Shown here: one piece after another, positions 50,328-59,323 of the stretch
Layout of the letters: every line of letters starts with the position of its first letter
Numbering within the stretch: the stretch's first letter is position 1
Assembly: GCA_903851195.1 (NCBI GenBank)
Contig: CAINNJ010000058.1
Coordinates: forward strand, 310,001 to 374,000
Origin: an uncultured Acidobacteriia bacterium
Lineage (GTDB): Bacteria; Acidobacteriota; Terriglobia; Bryobacterales; Bryobacteraceae
Direction of reading: 5' to 3'
Length of the DNA stretch: 64,000 bases
The notes under the pieces: generated by a model
What the model was told of the DNA's origin: nothing
Seen by the model: the letters and a program-made list of their open reading frames with translations, nothing else
The model's database searches: none
Made by a program: the position numbers and the translations under genes

Positions 50328-50696
50328 GTGCGTATTGGCGGATTCCCATTGCGCCGGTCTTTGTTGGGCGTGCTGATCTTCGAGCTGGGCCTCGCGGCGT
50401 GCAGTCCCAGACGACCCGAACTAACGAAGGCGGAGGTGCAGGGTCTTATTTCACGCGCTCCCGAATTCAACGAGTCGAGAGCGCTCGTGTCTGTTGACGA
50501 TGTCGGTCAGGGCCCGTATTCGCAACGCAATTTTGCGCTTGCCTCATTCAGCTTTCGCCCCAAGTCATCGGGATCGCTTTCACACACGGTCAAGGCCACA
50601 GCCCAGTTCAGTTATACGAACGGAAGATGGCAACTAAGGAATTTTTCTTATGGAGACTTTCCTGACCGTATCGGAGTCGATGTGTCGATGAGGTGA
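50328..50696 (+). CDS. Small predicted lipoprotein, copy B of the paralogous pair
   Basis: About 122 residues from a GTG at 50328; the frame continues upstream into the Rhs remnant, so the start is provisional. The N-terminus (VRIGGFPLRRSLLGVLIFEL, GLAACSPRR) is a lipoprotein signal with LAAC lipobox. It shares FNESR-x-LV-x-x-D-x-VGQ, NFALASFSFR, and NFSYGDFPDR with the protein at 48691. Function unknown. A poorly spaced AAGG (about 50312) is the only possible ribosome site. The recurrence of such a lipoprotein after an Rhs remnant is notable. Confidence 0.65.
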   Translation: MRIGGFPLRRSLLGVLIFELGLAACSPRRPELTKAEVQGLISRAPEFNESRALVSVDDVGQGPYSQRNFALASFSFRPKSSGSLSHTVKATAQFSYTNGRWQLRNFSYGDFPDRIGVDVSMR

Positions 50697-50796
50697 TGAA
50701 GAGTTTCCGTTTGTCCTTTCCGCGCGTTTTGGCCGACGGCGCCGCCCTGCCGCTTCGCGGCGGCCGGACTCCGCGGCCAGTGCGGGAATCAAGCCG

Positions 50797-50824
50797 GCCA
50801 CAGGGCGCCGAAGCGCCTTGTGGC
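50797..50824. other. Long hairpin within the 50697-51042 intergenic region
   Basis: GCCACAGGGCGC (50797-50808) pairs with GCGCCTTGTGGC (50813-50824) around CGAA, a 12-bp stem with one G-T wobble. The flanking 50740-50790 has further GC-rich palindromes (GCCGCC...GCGGCGGC). No T-tract follows. The 346-bp region carries no supported gene; the short frames in it have no ribosome sites or family features. AT-rich sequence at 50990-51040 is the likely promoter of the next operon. Confidence 0.5.
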
Positions 50825-51042
50825 GATAGAACCCCATTGAGGGGGCAGGGGGTGATCAATGTTCTTCGCTGCCGGGGGCGGGCCCTGGCCGATGACATGA
50901 ATGCGTTTATGGGAAGCCGCCGTTCGGCTTCGGACAAAACTCATCAGTGAGAGGCAGTCCGCACGCCCCGGCCTTCCAACCTCCTCCAAAACGGTATTTT
51001 TCAGGACACAAAACCCCGGTTTCCGTTTATAATTGACGCACC

Positions 51043-52917
51043 ATGCGTTGGCTCCTGCTTTTTCTTGTGACCGGGCTCGCGCCGGCGCAGGATGGTTTCT
51101 GCCCCGCGTATCCCGAAACTCAGATGCTGGCCTACCAGCGCGGGATTGCGCGCACGCGGCGTCCGCCGCAACGGCCGGTTTTCACGGCGGGGGCGCGTTC
51201 CGCCTCCGATTACGACGCCTCCCTCGACGTCAACTTCCTCGACACCAGCCTCTTTCGCCAGATGGCGCTCGACGAGATCCAGCCGGCCGACGCCGCCGCG
51301 GATGCGGAGTTTCTGCGGCGGGTCACGCTCGACGTCACCGGCCATATCCCTTCGCCGCAACAGGTGCAGGATTACCTCGCCAACACCGATCCCAACAAAA
51401 AAGCCGCGCTGCTGGCCCGGCTGTTCGGCTCGAAGGAGTATATCGATTACTGGACACACTGGCTGATCGACCGCTTTCAGGTAACCAGCGATTATTACGG
51501 CTATATCGGCATCCCCGGGCGCACGCTCTTCTACAACTCCGTGCGCGATTTCGTCACGAACGACGGCTCCTGGCAGGATTTCGCCGGTCAGTTGATTACC
51601 GCCGCCGGGGACTCGCACCAATCCGGGCCGCCGAACTTCGTCATGCGCGGCATCCAGTACAGCCAGCCAATTCAGGACACCTGGGACGAGATGACCAACC
51701 GGGTGACCACGTTGTTTCTGGGCGTCCAGACCACCTGCATCTCCTGCCACAACGGGCGCGGCCACCTGGAGGCGATCAATCTCTACCTTTCGAAAAAGAC
51801 GCGGCTCGATTTCTGGAAGCAATCGGCCTACTTTTCGCGGATGAATATCCTGTTCGAGTCGAGCGATCCGGCCAACAGCATTTATCGCGGGTATATCTCG
51901 GACCGCACCAGCGGTGGTTACAACAGCGTGCTGGCGGATCCGAATAACCCGGGTCCGCGTCCGCTGCGGACCGGTGGCCCATACACGCCGGTTTATCTGT
52001 TCAACGGGAGCGCGCCGGCCACGGGCGCGTGGCGGAAGGAACTGGCCGGCGCGGTGGTGAACGACCGGCAGTTCGCGCGGGCGTTCGTGAATTATCTGTG
52101 GACGCATTTCTTCCGGGTGGGCATTGTGGATCCGCCGGACGGGTTCGACATGGCGCGGATCGACGCGGCGAATCCACCGAAGGACGCGTGGCCCACCGAT
52201 CCGTCAAAGCCATGGCCGCTGCAGCCGAGCCATCCCGAACTGCTGGAGCAATTGACGGATTACTTCATCGCGACAGGTTACCGGATTTCGCCGCTGATCC
52301 GGCTGATGACGGAGTCGCGGGCTTACGGGCTTTCCGGGAGTTATGCGGGGAACTGGACGCCGCTGCACGCGCTCGATTTCGCGAAGAGCTTTCCCCGGCG
52401 GCTGACGGCGGAAGAACTTTACGACGCGCTGATCACGGCGACGAACACGCCGGTGCCGATGACCGTGGAAGGCATCGACCACACGCTGTATTACGCGGGC
52501 GAACTGCCGGATGCGTCCGAGCCGCGAAGCGACGAAACCAGGGGGCTCGACCAGAACAATTACATCCGGGATTTCCTGGATCAGTTCGGGCGCGGCGACT
52601 GGTGGCGGACGTTCCGGGACAACTCGCTGAACCCCGCGCTGATGCTCTATTTCATGAACGCGCCGCCGGTGACGGACCGGACGTTCGGGAACCGGTTTGC
52701 GCTGGGGAGTTCGCTGGTGGCGAAGCTGGCGGCATCCACGGCGGGCAATGAAGAGGCCGTCAACACGATCTGTCTGGCAACGCTGGGACGGCTGCCGACC
52801 GAACGCGAGAAAGCCGCGGCGCTGGCGTATCCGCCGCCGGACCCGGCGCGCGACGAGTGGCTGAGCGACCTGCAGTGGGTGTTTCTGAATGAGGCCGAGT
52901 TCTTTTTCAGTCATTAG
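51043..52917 (+). CDS. Secreted DUF1549/DUF1553-family protein with CxxCH motif
   Basis: 624 residues with a signal peptide (RWLLLFLVTGLAPAQ). DUF1549-like part at about 65-260: DAEFLRRVTLDVTGHIPSP, KEYIDYWTHWLIDRF, then a haem c-like C232-ISCH236 followed by NGRGHLE. DUF1553-like part at about 340-610: RQFARAFVNYLWTHFFRVGIV, HPELLEQLTDYFIATGYRI, PLIRLMTESRAYGLS, RRLTAEELYDALI. Such proteins are common in Planctomycetes and Acidobacteria, usually paired with a DUF1501 gene as here, and their activity is unknown; the CxxCH suggests a c-type haem or a redox role. It starts an operon with the next two genes. Confidence 0.85.
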   Translation: MRWLLLFLVTGLAPAQDGFCPAYPETQMLAYQRGIARTRRPPQRPVFTAGARSASDYDASLDVNFLDTSLFRQMALDEIQPADAAADAEFLRRVTLDVTGHIPSPQQVQDYLANTDPNKKAALLARLFGSKEYIDYWTHWLIDRFQVTSDYYGYIGIPGRTLFYNSVRDFVTNDGSWQDFAGQLITAAGDSHQSGPPNFVMRGIQYSQPIQDTWDEMTNRVTTLFLGVQTTCISCHNGRGHLEAINLYLSKKTRLDFWKQSAYFSRMNILFESSDPANSIYRGYISDRTSGGYNSVLADPNNPGPRPLRTGGPYTPVYLFNGSAPATGAWRKELAGAVVNDRQFARAFVNYLWTHFFRVGIVDPPDGFDMARIDAANPPKDAWPTDPSKPWPLQPSHPELLEQLTDYFIATGYRISPLIRLMTESRAYGLSGSYAGNWTPLHALDFAKSFPRRLTAEELYDALITATNTPVPMTVEGIDHTLYYAGELPDASEPRSDETRGLDQNNYIRDFLDQFGRGDWWRTFRDNSLNPALMLYFMNAPPVTDRTFGNRFALGSSLVAKLAASTAGNEEAVNTICLATLGRLPTEREKAAALAYPPPDPARDEWLSDLQWVFLNEAEFFFSH

Positions 52918-52930
52918 AGAAGGCGCGCAA

Positions 52931-54301
52931 ATGGGGACGAAGAAGAAGTATTCGCACTGGGCCGGGAGCGACTGGCGGCCGAACCGGCGGGAACTGCTGC
53001 TCGGCCTGGGCTCCTTCGGGCTGATGGCGGGGCTGCCGGCGCCGGGCAAAGCGCAGGTGTCGCGCGGCGGCGTGAGCACGCGGTCCACGGCGGACGTCTG
53101 CATTTTCGTGAACCTGGCGGGCGCGCCGAGCCATGTGGATACGTTCGATCTGAAGCTGGACGCGTACCGGCCGCCGGGGCATGTGATCGGGGGGTCGGGG
53201 GCGATGGCGATCAACGCCACGCTGTTTCCGAATCTGGCGCGGGCGACGGGCGACATCTGCCTGGTGCGGTCGATGGAGAGCGTGGAGGAGGCGCATGAGC
53301 GCGGGCAGTTCGCGGTGCGGACGGCGCATTCGTCGAATCCCGCGTTCAACGCGGAGACGCCGCACATCGGGGCGGTGGTGGCTTATGAGAAAGGCGTGCA
53401 GAAGTTCCCGCCGTTTCTGGCGCTGAACGGTTCGGCGGGGCAGGGCGCGGCGTTTTTGGGCGGCGCTTATGGACCCACCACGACCTCGGGCTGCGGCTAT
53501 CCCTACTTCCAGCACGATTTCTACGGGCCGGCGAGTCAGACGCGGTTTCAGAACAAGTTCAACCTGTTGCGGTCGCTGGACCCGGCGCGGCTGCCGGGCG
53601 CGGATTCGTCTCTGGCGGATACGGAAGCGTTCTACGACACGGCGCGGCAGACGATGTACGACTCTTCCATCAGCGACGTCTTCGCCTGCTCGGGCGACGA
53701 TATCGGGCGGTACGGGGACACGGCCATCGGGAAGGCGCTGCTGGTGGCGGCGAAGGCGGTGCAGGCGCGCAACGGCGTGCGGTTCATCAACGTGGGGCAC
53801 GGCAACTGGGACACGCACCAGCTGATGTACTCGCGGGGTTATTCGTTCGCGGGCGCGCTGAACAATATCTGGGATCTGGCGAATGAACTGGATCGCGGGC
53901 TGGGGGCGCTGCTGGCGGATCTGAAAGCATCGGGCGATCTGGCGCGCACGATGATCGTGGTGATGGGCGAGTTCGGGCGCACGCCGGGGCCGCTGAACGG
54001 GCAGGGCGGGCGGGACCACCACAAGACGGCGATGTGCGCGCTGCTGGCGGGCGGGGGCGTGGCCGGCGGCAGGGTGATCGGACAGACAGATTCGGTGGGC
54101 CGGAAGGTGATCAATCCGGGCTGGAAGGCGAACCGGAGCATTTATGTGCAGGATGTGGTGGCGACGATGTATTCGGCGCTGGGCATCGACTGGACTTCCA
54201 CGGTAACGGGCACGCCGAGCGGCCGGGTTTTTCAATATACGCCGCCGATCAACAACGGGAACTCCGACACGCCGGCGCCGGTGGACGAGGTGTTCGCGTG
54301 A
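52931..54301 (+). CDS. DUF1501 (sulfatase-like alkaline-phosphatase-fold) protein, Tat-exported
   Basis: 456 residues from the ATG at 52931, preceded by GAAGG. N-terminus with NRRELLLGLGSFGLMAGLPAP is a Tat-type signal. DUF1501 segments: DVCIFVNLAGAPSHVDTFDLK, GDICLVRSMESVEEAH, RFINVGHGNWDTH, TMIVVMGEFGRTPG, GRDHHKTAMCALLAGGGV, VQDVVATMYSALGID. The fold is related to alkaline phosphatase/sulfatase, with metal-binding D/H positions such as GHGNWDTH and GRDHH. It is 13 bases after the DUF1549 gene and overlaps the next gene by 4 (GTGA). Substrate unknown. Confidence 0.88.
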   Translation: MGTKKKYSHWAGSDWRPNRRELLLGLGSFGLMAGLPAPGKAQVSRGGVSTRSTADVCIFVNLAGAPSHVDTFDLKLDAYRPPGHVIGGSGAMAINATLFPNLARATGDICLVRSMESVEEAHERGQFAVRTAHSSNPAFNAETPHIGAVVAYEKGVQKFPPFLALNGSAGQGAAFLGGAYGPTTTSGCGYPYFQHDFYGPASQTRFQNKFNLLRSLDPARLPGADSSLADTEAFYDTARQTMYDSSISDVFACSGDDIGRYGDTAIGKALLVAAKAVQARNGVRFINVGHGNWDTHQLMYSRGYSFAGALNNIWDLANELDRGLGALLADLKASGDLARTMIVVMGEFGRTPGPLNGQGGRDHHKTAMCALLAGGGVAGGRVIGQTDSVGRKVINPGWKANRSIYVQDVVATMYSALGIDWTSTVTGTPSGRVFQYTPPINNGNSDTPAPVDEVFA

Positions 54302-57111
54302 GGCGCCTGCTGTTCGCGCTGTTGTTTTGCCTGCCGGCGGCGGGGCAAGTGTTCAGCATCGGGGCGCCGAAAGCCGGGGTGCTGGCCGGAGAGACCATGA
54401 CGCTGACGCCGATTCTGCGGGATGCCGGCGGCAACCTGATTCCGGCGACGGACTGGGTCTGGACGTCGCTGAATCCGGATACTCTCGCGGTGGATTCGGG
54501 CGGCAATGTGACGGGTCTGCAACTCGGCACCGGCGGGATCAAACTGGAATCGCCCTCGAAGGCGGGGACGCTGTTCGGCACGCTGCAACTGGAAGTGCAG
54601 CCGAAGAACGTGACGCTGACGCCGCAGACGGCGACGGTCAACGCGGGCGACAGCGTGACCTTCGTCGCGACCGCTTTCGACGTGAACGACCAGCCCCTTC
54701 CGAACGCGGGTTTCAGCTGGGATCTGACAGCGGAGGACGGGCGGCCGAATCTGATCCGAAGCACCACGTCGATCGACGCGAACGGCGTCTTCACGAGCAC
54801 GGACGTGGGGAACTACACGGTTCACGCGCAGCTCACTTACACGCTGCTGCAGGCGCTGCCGTCGCATTTCGAAGTGCTGGCGCACGTGTCGGTGGTGCTG
54901 CCGCAGTATTACCAGATCGACCGGCTGCTGACCAGCGATCCGGTGACGGCGAAGAGACTGCTGCCGGCGCCGGGCGTATTCACGGGAAGTGAGTCGGGGG
55001 CGATGGCGTTTACCGCGTCGGCGGATGGCCTGTCCACGGCGATGATTGCGTACCAGGGCGGGAACTCGGAGGCGGTGGTCACCACCGGCTTTCCATCGCC
55101 GCAGCCGGGGGGCGTGATCGCGGGATTCCAGTCCGTGGCGATGAACGCGAAAGGGGAGGCGCTGATCGCGATCAAGGCCGGGGACCGGGCGAACGGCGCG
55201 TTGCTGGCTCGCAGCGGGCCGGTGACGCAGTACGTGCTGCTGGATAACGCGACAGGGTCGGACGCGAACGGCAATCCGGCGGCTAACCTGACGTTTATGC
55301 AGCTGACGCCGTACTGTCTGAACGACAACGGCACGGCCGTGATCAAGGCGCTTTATCTCCCGCAGGACCAGACCGACCCGCGCGACGGGATCTTCCTGTT
55401 GCGGAACGCGCTGGGGCAGGCGGTGAGTCCGCAGTTGCTGTGGTCGGCCGAGATGGCATTGCCGTCGGTGCCGCTGACGGGAACGCCGGGGCGGCTGCAG
55501 TTCATCTTCGACAATACCGAACCGGTGGCGGGATGGGCGGGCCAGAAGGGCCTGGGGATCGACAATCAGGAGAATGTTTATTTCATCGCGAGGTCGGCGC
55601 AGGGACGGGGATTATTTCAGGTGCGCGCGGGCGGAACGCCGCAGAAGATCATCGCGGTGGGCGACACGTTTCTCAACTCGAAAGTGAAAGACATTCAGGA
55701 TCTGATTGTGACGGGGAGCGGCGATGTCGCGATCCGGGTGGATCTGACGGCCGGCGATGTGCATGTGACACTGTTCCGTCTGGGGAAATATTTCGCGGAC
55801 CTGCTGATTCAGGGGAATCCGAATCCGCGATTGCTGGCCGCGAGCGCGGCTGGGGTGCTGTTCGAAGGCGTTCCCGCCATCGGCAAGCCGGAGGCGCTGT
55901 ATCTCTGGAATTTTAAGACCGCGACTTCGGTGCTTGGTATCAGTGCGGCCGCGACGTATATTTCGACGGCCACGATGAATTCGAAGGGCTCCTTCGTGGC
56001 GGTGGTGCGGACGGCGACGAATAATTTCGTGCTGACGCAGCCGGGTGTGGGGACGCTGCTGATGTCGGGATCGGCGGCGAATCTGACGGCGGCGGCGGAT
56101 CTGCAGAGCATCGTGAAGGGCTCGCGCGCGGCGCTGCCATCCATCGAAATGTCCGATCCGGCGAGTCTGTTCGAGCCGGACGGCGCCGGCAATGCCGTGC
56201 CGAAGGTGGTGCTGGGGCAGACGCTGAGCACCGGGTTGCTGTATGGCGGGGCCGACCGCTTTCCGGAAGATCTGGCGGGCAACCAGTACTTCGTCAGCGC
56301 CAATACGTTGTTCCGCTACGCAGGTGGTGTGACGACGCCGCTTGTTCTTTCGGGCGCAAAAGCGTCGGACGGGGTGCTGCTCACCCCTCGGCGCGCGCTG
56401 GGCGCCAACGGGCAGGGCGCGGTGCTGTTCGATTGCGCCACCAACGCGGTAAATGCCGAGATCCGGATGTATAAGTGGCAAGGCGGCGCACTGACGCTCG
56501 TGACGCGCACGAAGACGGCATTCGGGGGCCATCAGATCGTGGACTGGAGCGAAGCCGCGCTCGATGAGAGCGGCAACGCCGCCGTAATTCTGGCGCTGGA
56601 CGACGGGTCGCAGGAACTGGCGGAATGGACCGGTGCGGCCGCGAAGAGCATTGCGAATACGCGCTACGGGGGGCAACTGGCGGGCGAACAGGTGGCGCGG
56701 TTCGACCGGCTGCGGGCGGCGGGTTCGGTGTTCTTCGCGCGGTTTGCGCTGGGCGCCGATTACTATCGCGCGACGGTGGTGAGGTTTACGTCCGCGGGCC
56801 TGGACGCGACGGTGAGATCGGGAGATATGCTGCCGGACGGAACCCTGCTGGGCGATTTGCGGCTGACGGACGCGAACCGGAACGGAGACGTGATTTTCAC
56901 GTCGACGGCGCAACTGACGGGGACGCAGGTGCTGGGGATCCGGAGCGCCGATGGCAGGATCCGGATTGTGGCGGCGAATAACCAGGCTCTGCCGACGGGC
57001 GACTACCTGGAGCGCTTCAGCGACGCGAGTATCCGGGACGACGGGACCATTTATTTTCTGGCTCTGGATGTAAACGACCGGGCGATTTTATTCCGCGCGA
57101 AGCCCAACTGA
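54298..57111 (+). CDS. Large secreted Ig-like/propeller protein co-translated with DUF1501
   Basis: 937 residues from the GTG at 54298 overlapping the DUF1501 stop; a signal peptide follows (RRLLFALLFCLPAAGQ). Two Ig-like (BIG-type) domains occupy about 20-195: GETMTLTPILRDAGGNLIPA, LAVDSGGNVTGLQLGTGGI, then VTLTPQTATVNAGDSVTFVAT. The remaining 740 residues have repeated strand motifs with 'ALSGNG/ANGQGA-x-LFD' turns (MNAKGEALIAIKAGDRAN, LNDNGTAVIKALYLP, LGANGQGAVLFDC, LDESGNAAVILALDDGS), like a long multi-blade propeller of the DUF7453 or choice-of-anchor type. No catalytic motif. Presumably the partner of the DUF1549/DUF1501 proteins on the cell surface. Confidence 0.75.
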   Translation: MRRLLFALLFCLPAAGQVFSIGAPKAGVLAGETMTLTPILRDAGGNLIPATDWVWTSLNPDTLAVDSGGNVTGLQLGTGGIKLESPSKAGTLFGTLQLEVQPKNVTLTPQTATVNAGDSVTFVATAFDVNDQPLPNAGFSWDLTAEDGRPNLIRSTTSIDANGVFTSTDVGNYTVHAQLTYTLLQALPSHFEVLAHVSVVLPQYYQIDRLLTSDPVTAKRLLPAPGVFTGSESGAMAFTASADGLSTAMIAYQGGNSEAVVTTGFPSPQPGGVIAGFQSVAMNAKGEALIAIKAGDRANGALLARSGPVTQYVLLDNATGSDANGNPAANLTFMQLTPYCLNDNGTAVIKALYLPQDQTDPRDGIFLLRNALGQAVSPQLLWSAEMALPSVPLTGTPGRLQFIFDNTEPVAGWAGQKGLGIDNQENVYFIARSAQGRGLFQVRAGGTPQKIIAVGDTFLNSKVKDIQDLIVTGSGDVAIRVDLTAGDVHVTLFRLGKYFADLLIQGNPNPRLLAASAAGVLFEGVPAIGKPEALYLWNFKTATSVLGISAAATYISTATMNSKGSFVAVVRTATNNFVLTQPGVGTLLMSGSAANLTAAADLQSIVKGSRAALPSIEMSDPASLFEPDGAGNAVPKVVLGQTLSTGLLYGGADRFPEDLAGNQYFVSANTLFRYAGGVTTPLVLSGAKASDGVLLTPRRALGANGQGAVLFDCATNAVNAEIRMYKWQGGALTLVTRTKTAFGGHQIVDWSEAALDESGNAAVILALDDGSQELAEWTGAAAKSIANTRYGGQLAGEQVARFDRLRAAGSVFFARFALGADYYRATVVRFTSAGLDATVRSGDMLPDGTLLGDLRLTDANRNGDVIFTSTAQLTGTQVLGIRSADGRIRIVAANNQALPTGDYLERFSDASIRDDGTIYFLALDVNDRAILFRAKPN

Positions 57112-57154
57112 TCGCCTGCCCAATTCCGCACGCCGTTCGCATACAATTAGCTGC

Positions 57155-58201
57155 ATGAAACGGATCCTGTTGTCCCTGGCCGGCCTGACGTTGCTGGCCG
57201 TTTCGCCCGCGCCGGCGCAGCGCAAGGCGACTATCCAGAATGTCCCCGAAATCCCGTTTACGTCCGCGCCGAATTTTCTGAAACTGCCGCCGGGCGAGTA
57301 CCTGGGCGAGGCCGTGGCCGTGGCGACGAACTCGAAAGGCCACGTCTTCGTGTTTCACCGCAGCGCGAATAACCGGCTGTTCGAGTTCGATCAGACGGGC
57401 AAGTTCGTGAAAGAGATCGGCAGCGGCTTTCTCGGCTTCGAGTTCGCGCATTCGGTGCGCGTGGATAAGGACGACAACATCTGGACGGTGGACGAAGGGT
57501 CGAACATGGTCACCAAGTTCAGTCCCGAGGGCCGGGTGCTGATGGTGCTGGGGCGAAGGCCGCTGGCGGTGCTGGGCGTGCTGCCCGTGCCTCCCGGACC
57601 GAGCAAGCCGGCGCAGAAATACGAGTTCTGCCGGCCGACCGACGTGGGCTGGGATCCGCAGGGCAATATTTTTATTTCCGACGGCTATTGCAATAACCGC
57701 GTGGTGAAGTACGACAAAGACGGACGGTTCCTTGCGCAGGCGGGCAGCGAGAAGGCGGGCAAGGGACTGGGCGAGTTCAATCTGCCGCACGGTCTGCAGG
57801 TGGACGGGAAAGGCAATGTCTGGGTGGCCGACCGCACGAATAATCGGTATCAGGTGCTCGATAACAACCTGAAACCGATCCGGGAGATTACCAATCTGGG
57901 AGTGGGCTGGACGGTGTGCGTTTCGGGCGGGGCGCATCAGTACGCGTTTTTCTCGAATTCGAATCCGAACGGAAATATGCCGGGCACGTGGGACATCACG
58001 GGCGAGATTTATAAAGCGGAACTGGACGGGACGGTATTGGGCAAGTTCGGCCATCCGGGCAAGATGGCGCCGGGTTTCCAGGTGGTCCATATGATCGACT
58101 GCAGGAATCCGAACGAGATTATCGTGGGCGAGATTGAATCCTGGCGAGTGCAGAAGCTGATTCTCAAACCGGTTGCGGCGGGAGCCGCGGGGACGCGGTA
58201 A
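57155..58201 (+). CDS. Secreted NHL-repeat beta-propeller protein, copy 1
   Basis: 348 residues with a signal peptide (KRILLSLAGLTLLAVSPAPAQ). NHL-type blades: LGEAVAVATNSKGHVFVFHRS, FAHSVRVDKDDNIWTVDEGSN, CRPTDVGWDPQGNIFISDGYCN, FNLPHGLQVDGKGNVWVADRTN, and a final VHMIDCRNPNEIIVGEI. The arrangement resembles peptidyl-alpha-hydroxyglycine alpha-amidating lyase-like propellers of bacteria. Paralogous to the next gene, with which it forms an operon, 35 bases apart. Confidence 0.8.
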   Translation: MKRILLSLAGLTLLAVSPAPAQRKATIQNVPEIPFTSAPNFLKLPPGEYLGEAVAVATNSKGHVFVFHRSANNRLFEFDQTGKFVKEIGSGFLGFEFAHSVRVDKDDNIWTVDEGSNMVTKFSPEGRVLMVLGRRPLAVLGVLPVPPGPSKPAQKYEFCRPTDVGWDPQGNIFISDGYCNNRVVKYDKDGRFLAQAGSEKAGKGLGEFNLPHGLQVDGKGNVWVADRTNNRYQVLDNNLKPIREITNLGVGWTVCVSGGAHQYAFFSNSNPNGNMPGTWDITGEIYKAELDGTVLGKFGHPGKMAPGFQVVHMIDCRNPNEIIVGEIESWRVQKLILKPVAAGAAGTR

Positions 58202-58236
58202 GGCGCGCCGCGAACCGCAGACCAAGGAGACTATCG

Positions 58237-59265
58237 ATGAAAAATACCGCGAAAATTCTGACCCTGATTTGCCTGACTGGCGTGGCGGCATCGGCGCAGA
58301 GTTCGGCGCCCGAGATCCGGTTCGATTCCGTGCCGAATGCGCTGCAACTGCCCGCCGGCCTTTATCTGGGTGAAGTGGCGGGGGTGGCGACGAACTCGAA
58401 GGGCGATGTTTATGTGTACACGCGAACGGGGCATCCCACGGTCACCATCGGCACCATGCGGCCGTTCGCGCACGGCGGCTCCCGGCTGTTCCAGTTCGAC
58501 CGCACGGGCAAGTTCGTGAGGGAAGTGGGCAAGGACACCTACGCGTTCATGGCGGCGGCGCAGGCGCGCGTGGATCCGGCCGACAATCTGTGGGTGGTGG
58601 ATGAGATGAGCAATACGGTGCTGAAGTTCGACCCGCAGGGGCGCGTGCTGATGCTGCTGGGACGCAAGGCGGAATCGGAATTCGTGCCTGCGCGGACGTC
58701 CACGGGCGGCGACGGCTCGGGGCAGCCGACCGATCTGTTTAGCCGGCCCACCGATGTGGCGTGGGATGCGGCGGGGAACATCTTCGTGGCGGACGGCGCG
58801 GGGAATGCGCGCATCGCGAAGTTCGATAAAGACGGGAAGTTCGTGAAGTCCTGGGGCAAGCGGGGCAGCGCGCCGGGCGAGTTCGCGAACGTGCTGAGTA
58901 TCGCGGTGGATGCGCAGGGGAACGTCTATGCGGGCGATGGCGGGAATAAGCGCATTCAGGTATTCGACAACAACGGTGTGTTCCAGAAGTCGATTACGGC
59001 CGTGGGCAATCCGCAGGCGATGTGCCTCACGAAGGGCGCGGATCCGGTTCTGTATGTGTCGAACTCCAATCCCTGGAACGATATCGAGGTGGCCGGCGAG
59101 ATTTACAGGATGCGACTGGATGGCACGGTCTTAGGGAAGTTTGGCCGGGCGGGAAGAGTGATGAAGGAGTTCGGGGCGGTGAATTCGATCGATTGCCGCG
59201 TGGAGAATACGCTGTATGTCGGGGAACTGGCCAATCTGAGAGTGCAGAAACTGCAACTGCATTAA
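58237..59265 (+). CDS. Secreted NHL-repeat beta-propeller protein, copy 2
   Basis: 342 residues with a signal peptide (KNTAKILTLICLTGVAASAQ) and AAGGAG 7 bases before the ATG. Shares with copy 1 the segments LPAGLYLGEVAGVATNSKGD, RPTDVAWDAAGNIFVADG, KFDKDGKFVKSWG, and the C-terminal IYRMRLDGTVLGKFGRAG, so the two arose by duplication. It has an extra loop (SEFVPARTSTGGDGSGQPT) in blade 3. Function unknown; carbohydrate or peptide binding is possible. A strong terminator follows. Confidence 0.8.
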   Translation: MKNTAKILTLICLTGVAASAQSSAPEIRFDSVPNALQLPAGLYLGEVAGVATNSKGDVYVYTRTGHPTVTIGTMRPFAHGGSRLFQFDRTGKFVREVGKDTYAFMAAAQARVDPADNLWVVDEMSNTVLKFDPQGRVLMLLGRKAESEFVPARTSTGGDGSGQPTDLFSRPTDVAWDAAGNIFVADGAGNARIAKFDKDGKFVKSWGKRGSAPGEFANVLSIAVDAQGNVYAGDGGNKRIQVFDNNGVFQKSITAVGNPQAMCLTKGADPVLYVSNSNPWNDIEVAGEIYRMRLDGTVLGKFGRAGRVMKEFGAVNSIDCRVENTLYVGELANLRVQKLQLH

Positions 59266-59282
59266 AGCCGCGGTTTCAGACG

Positions 59283-59311
59283 GGAACGCCGCCCGGGTAA
59301 GGCGGCGTTCC
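59283..59311. terminator. Strong hairpin terminator between convergent NHL and DUF1552 genes
   Basis: GGAACGCCGCC (59283-59293) and GGCGGCGTTCC (59301-59311) form a perfect 11-bp stem around CGGGTAA. Downstream in the plus direction is TGTTGCTTCAGTTT, moderately T-rich. It sits 17 bases past the NHL stop and 12 before the DUF1552 stop, so it can serve both transcripts. Confidence 0.8.
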
Positions 59312-59323
59312 TGTTGCTTCAGT

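Noticed and set aside
50693-50950. Small plus-strand frame after lipoprotein B
   Set aside because: Low complexity, spans the hairpin region and has no ribosome site or recognisable features.
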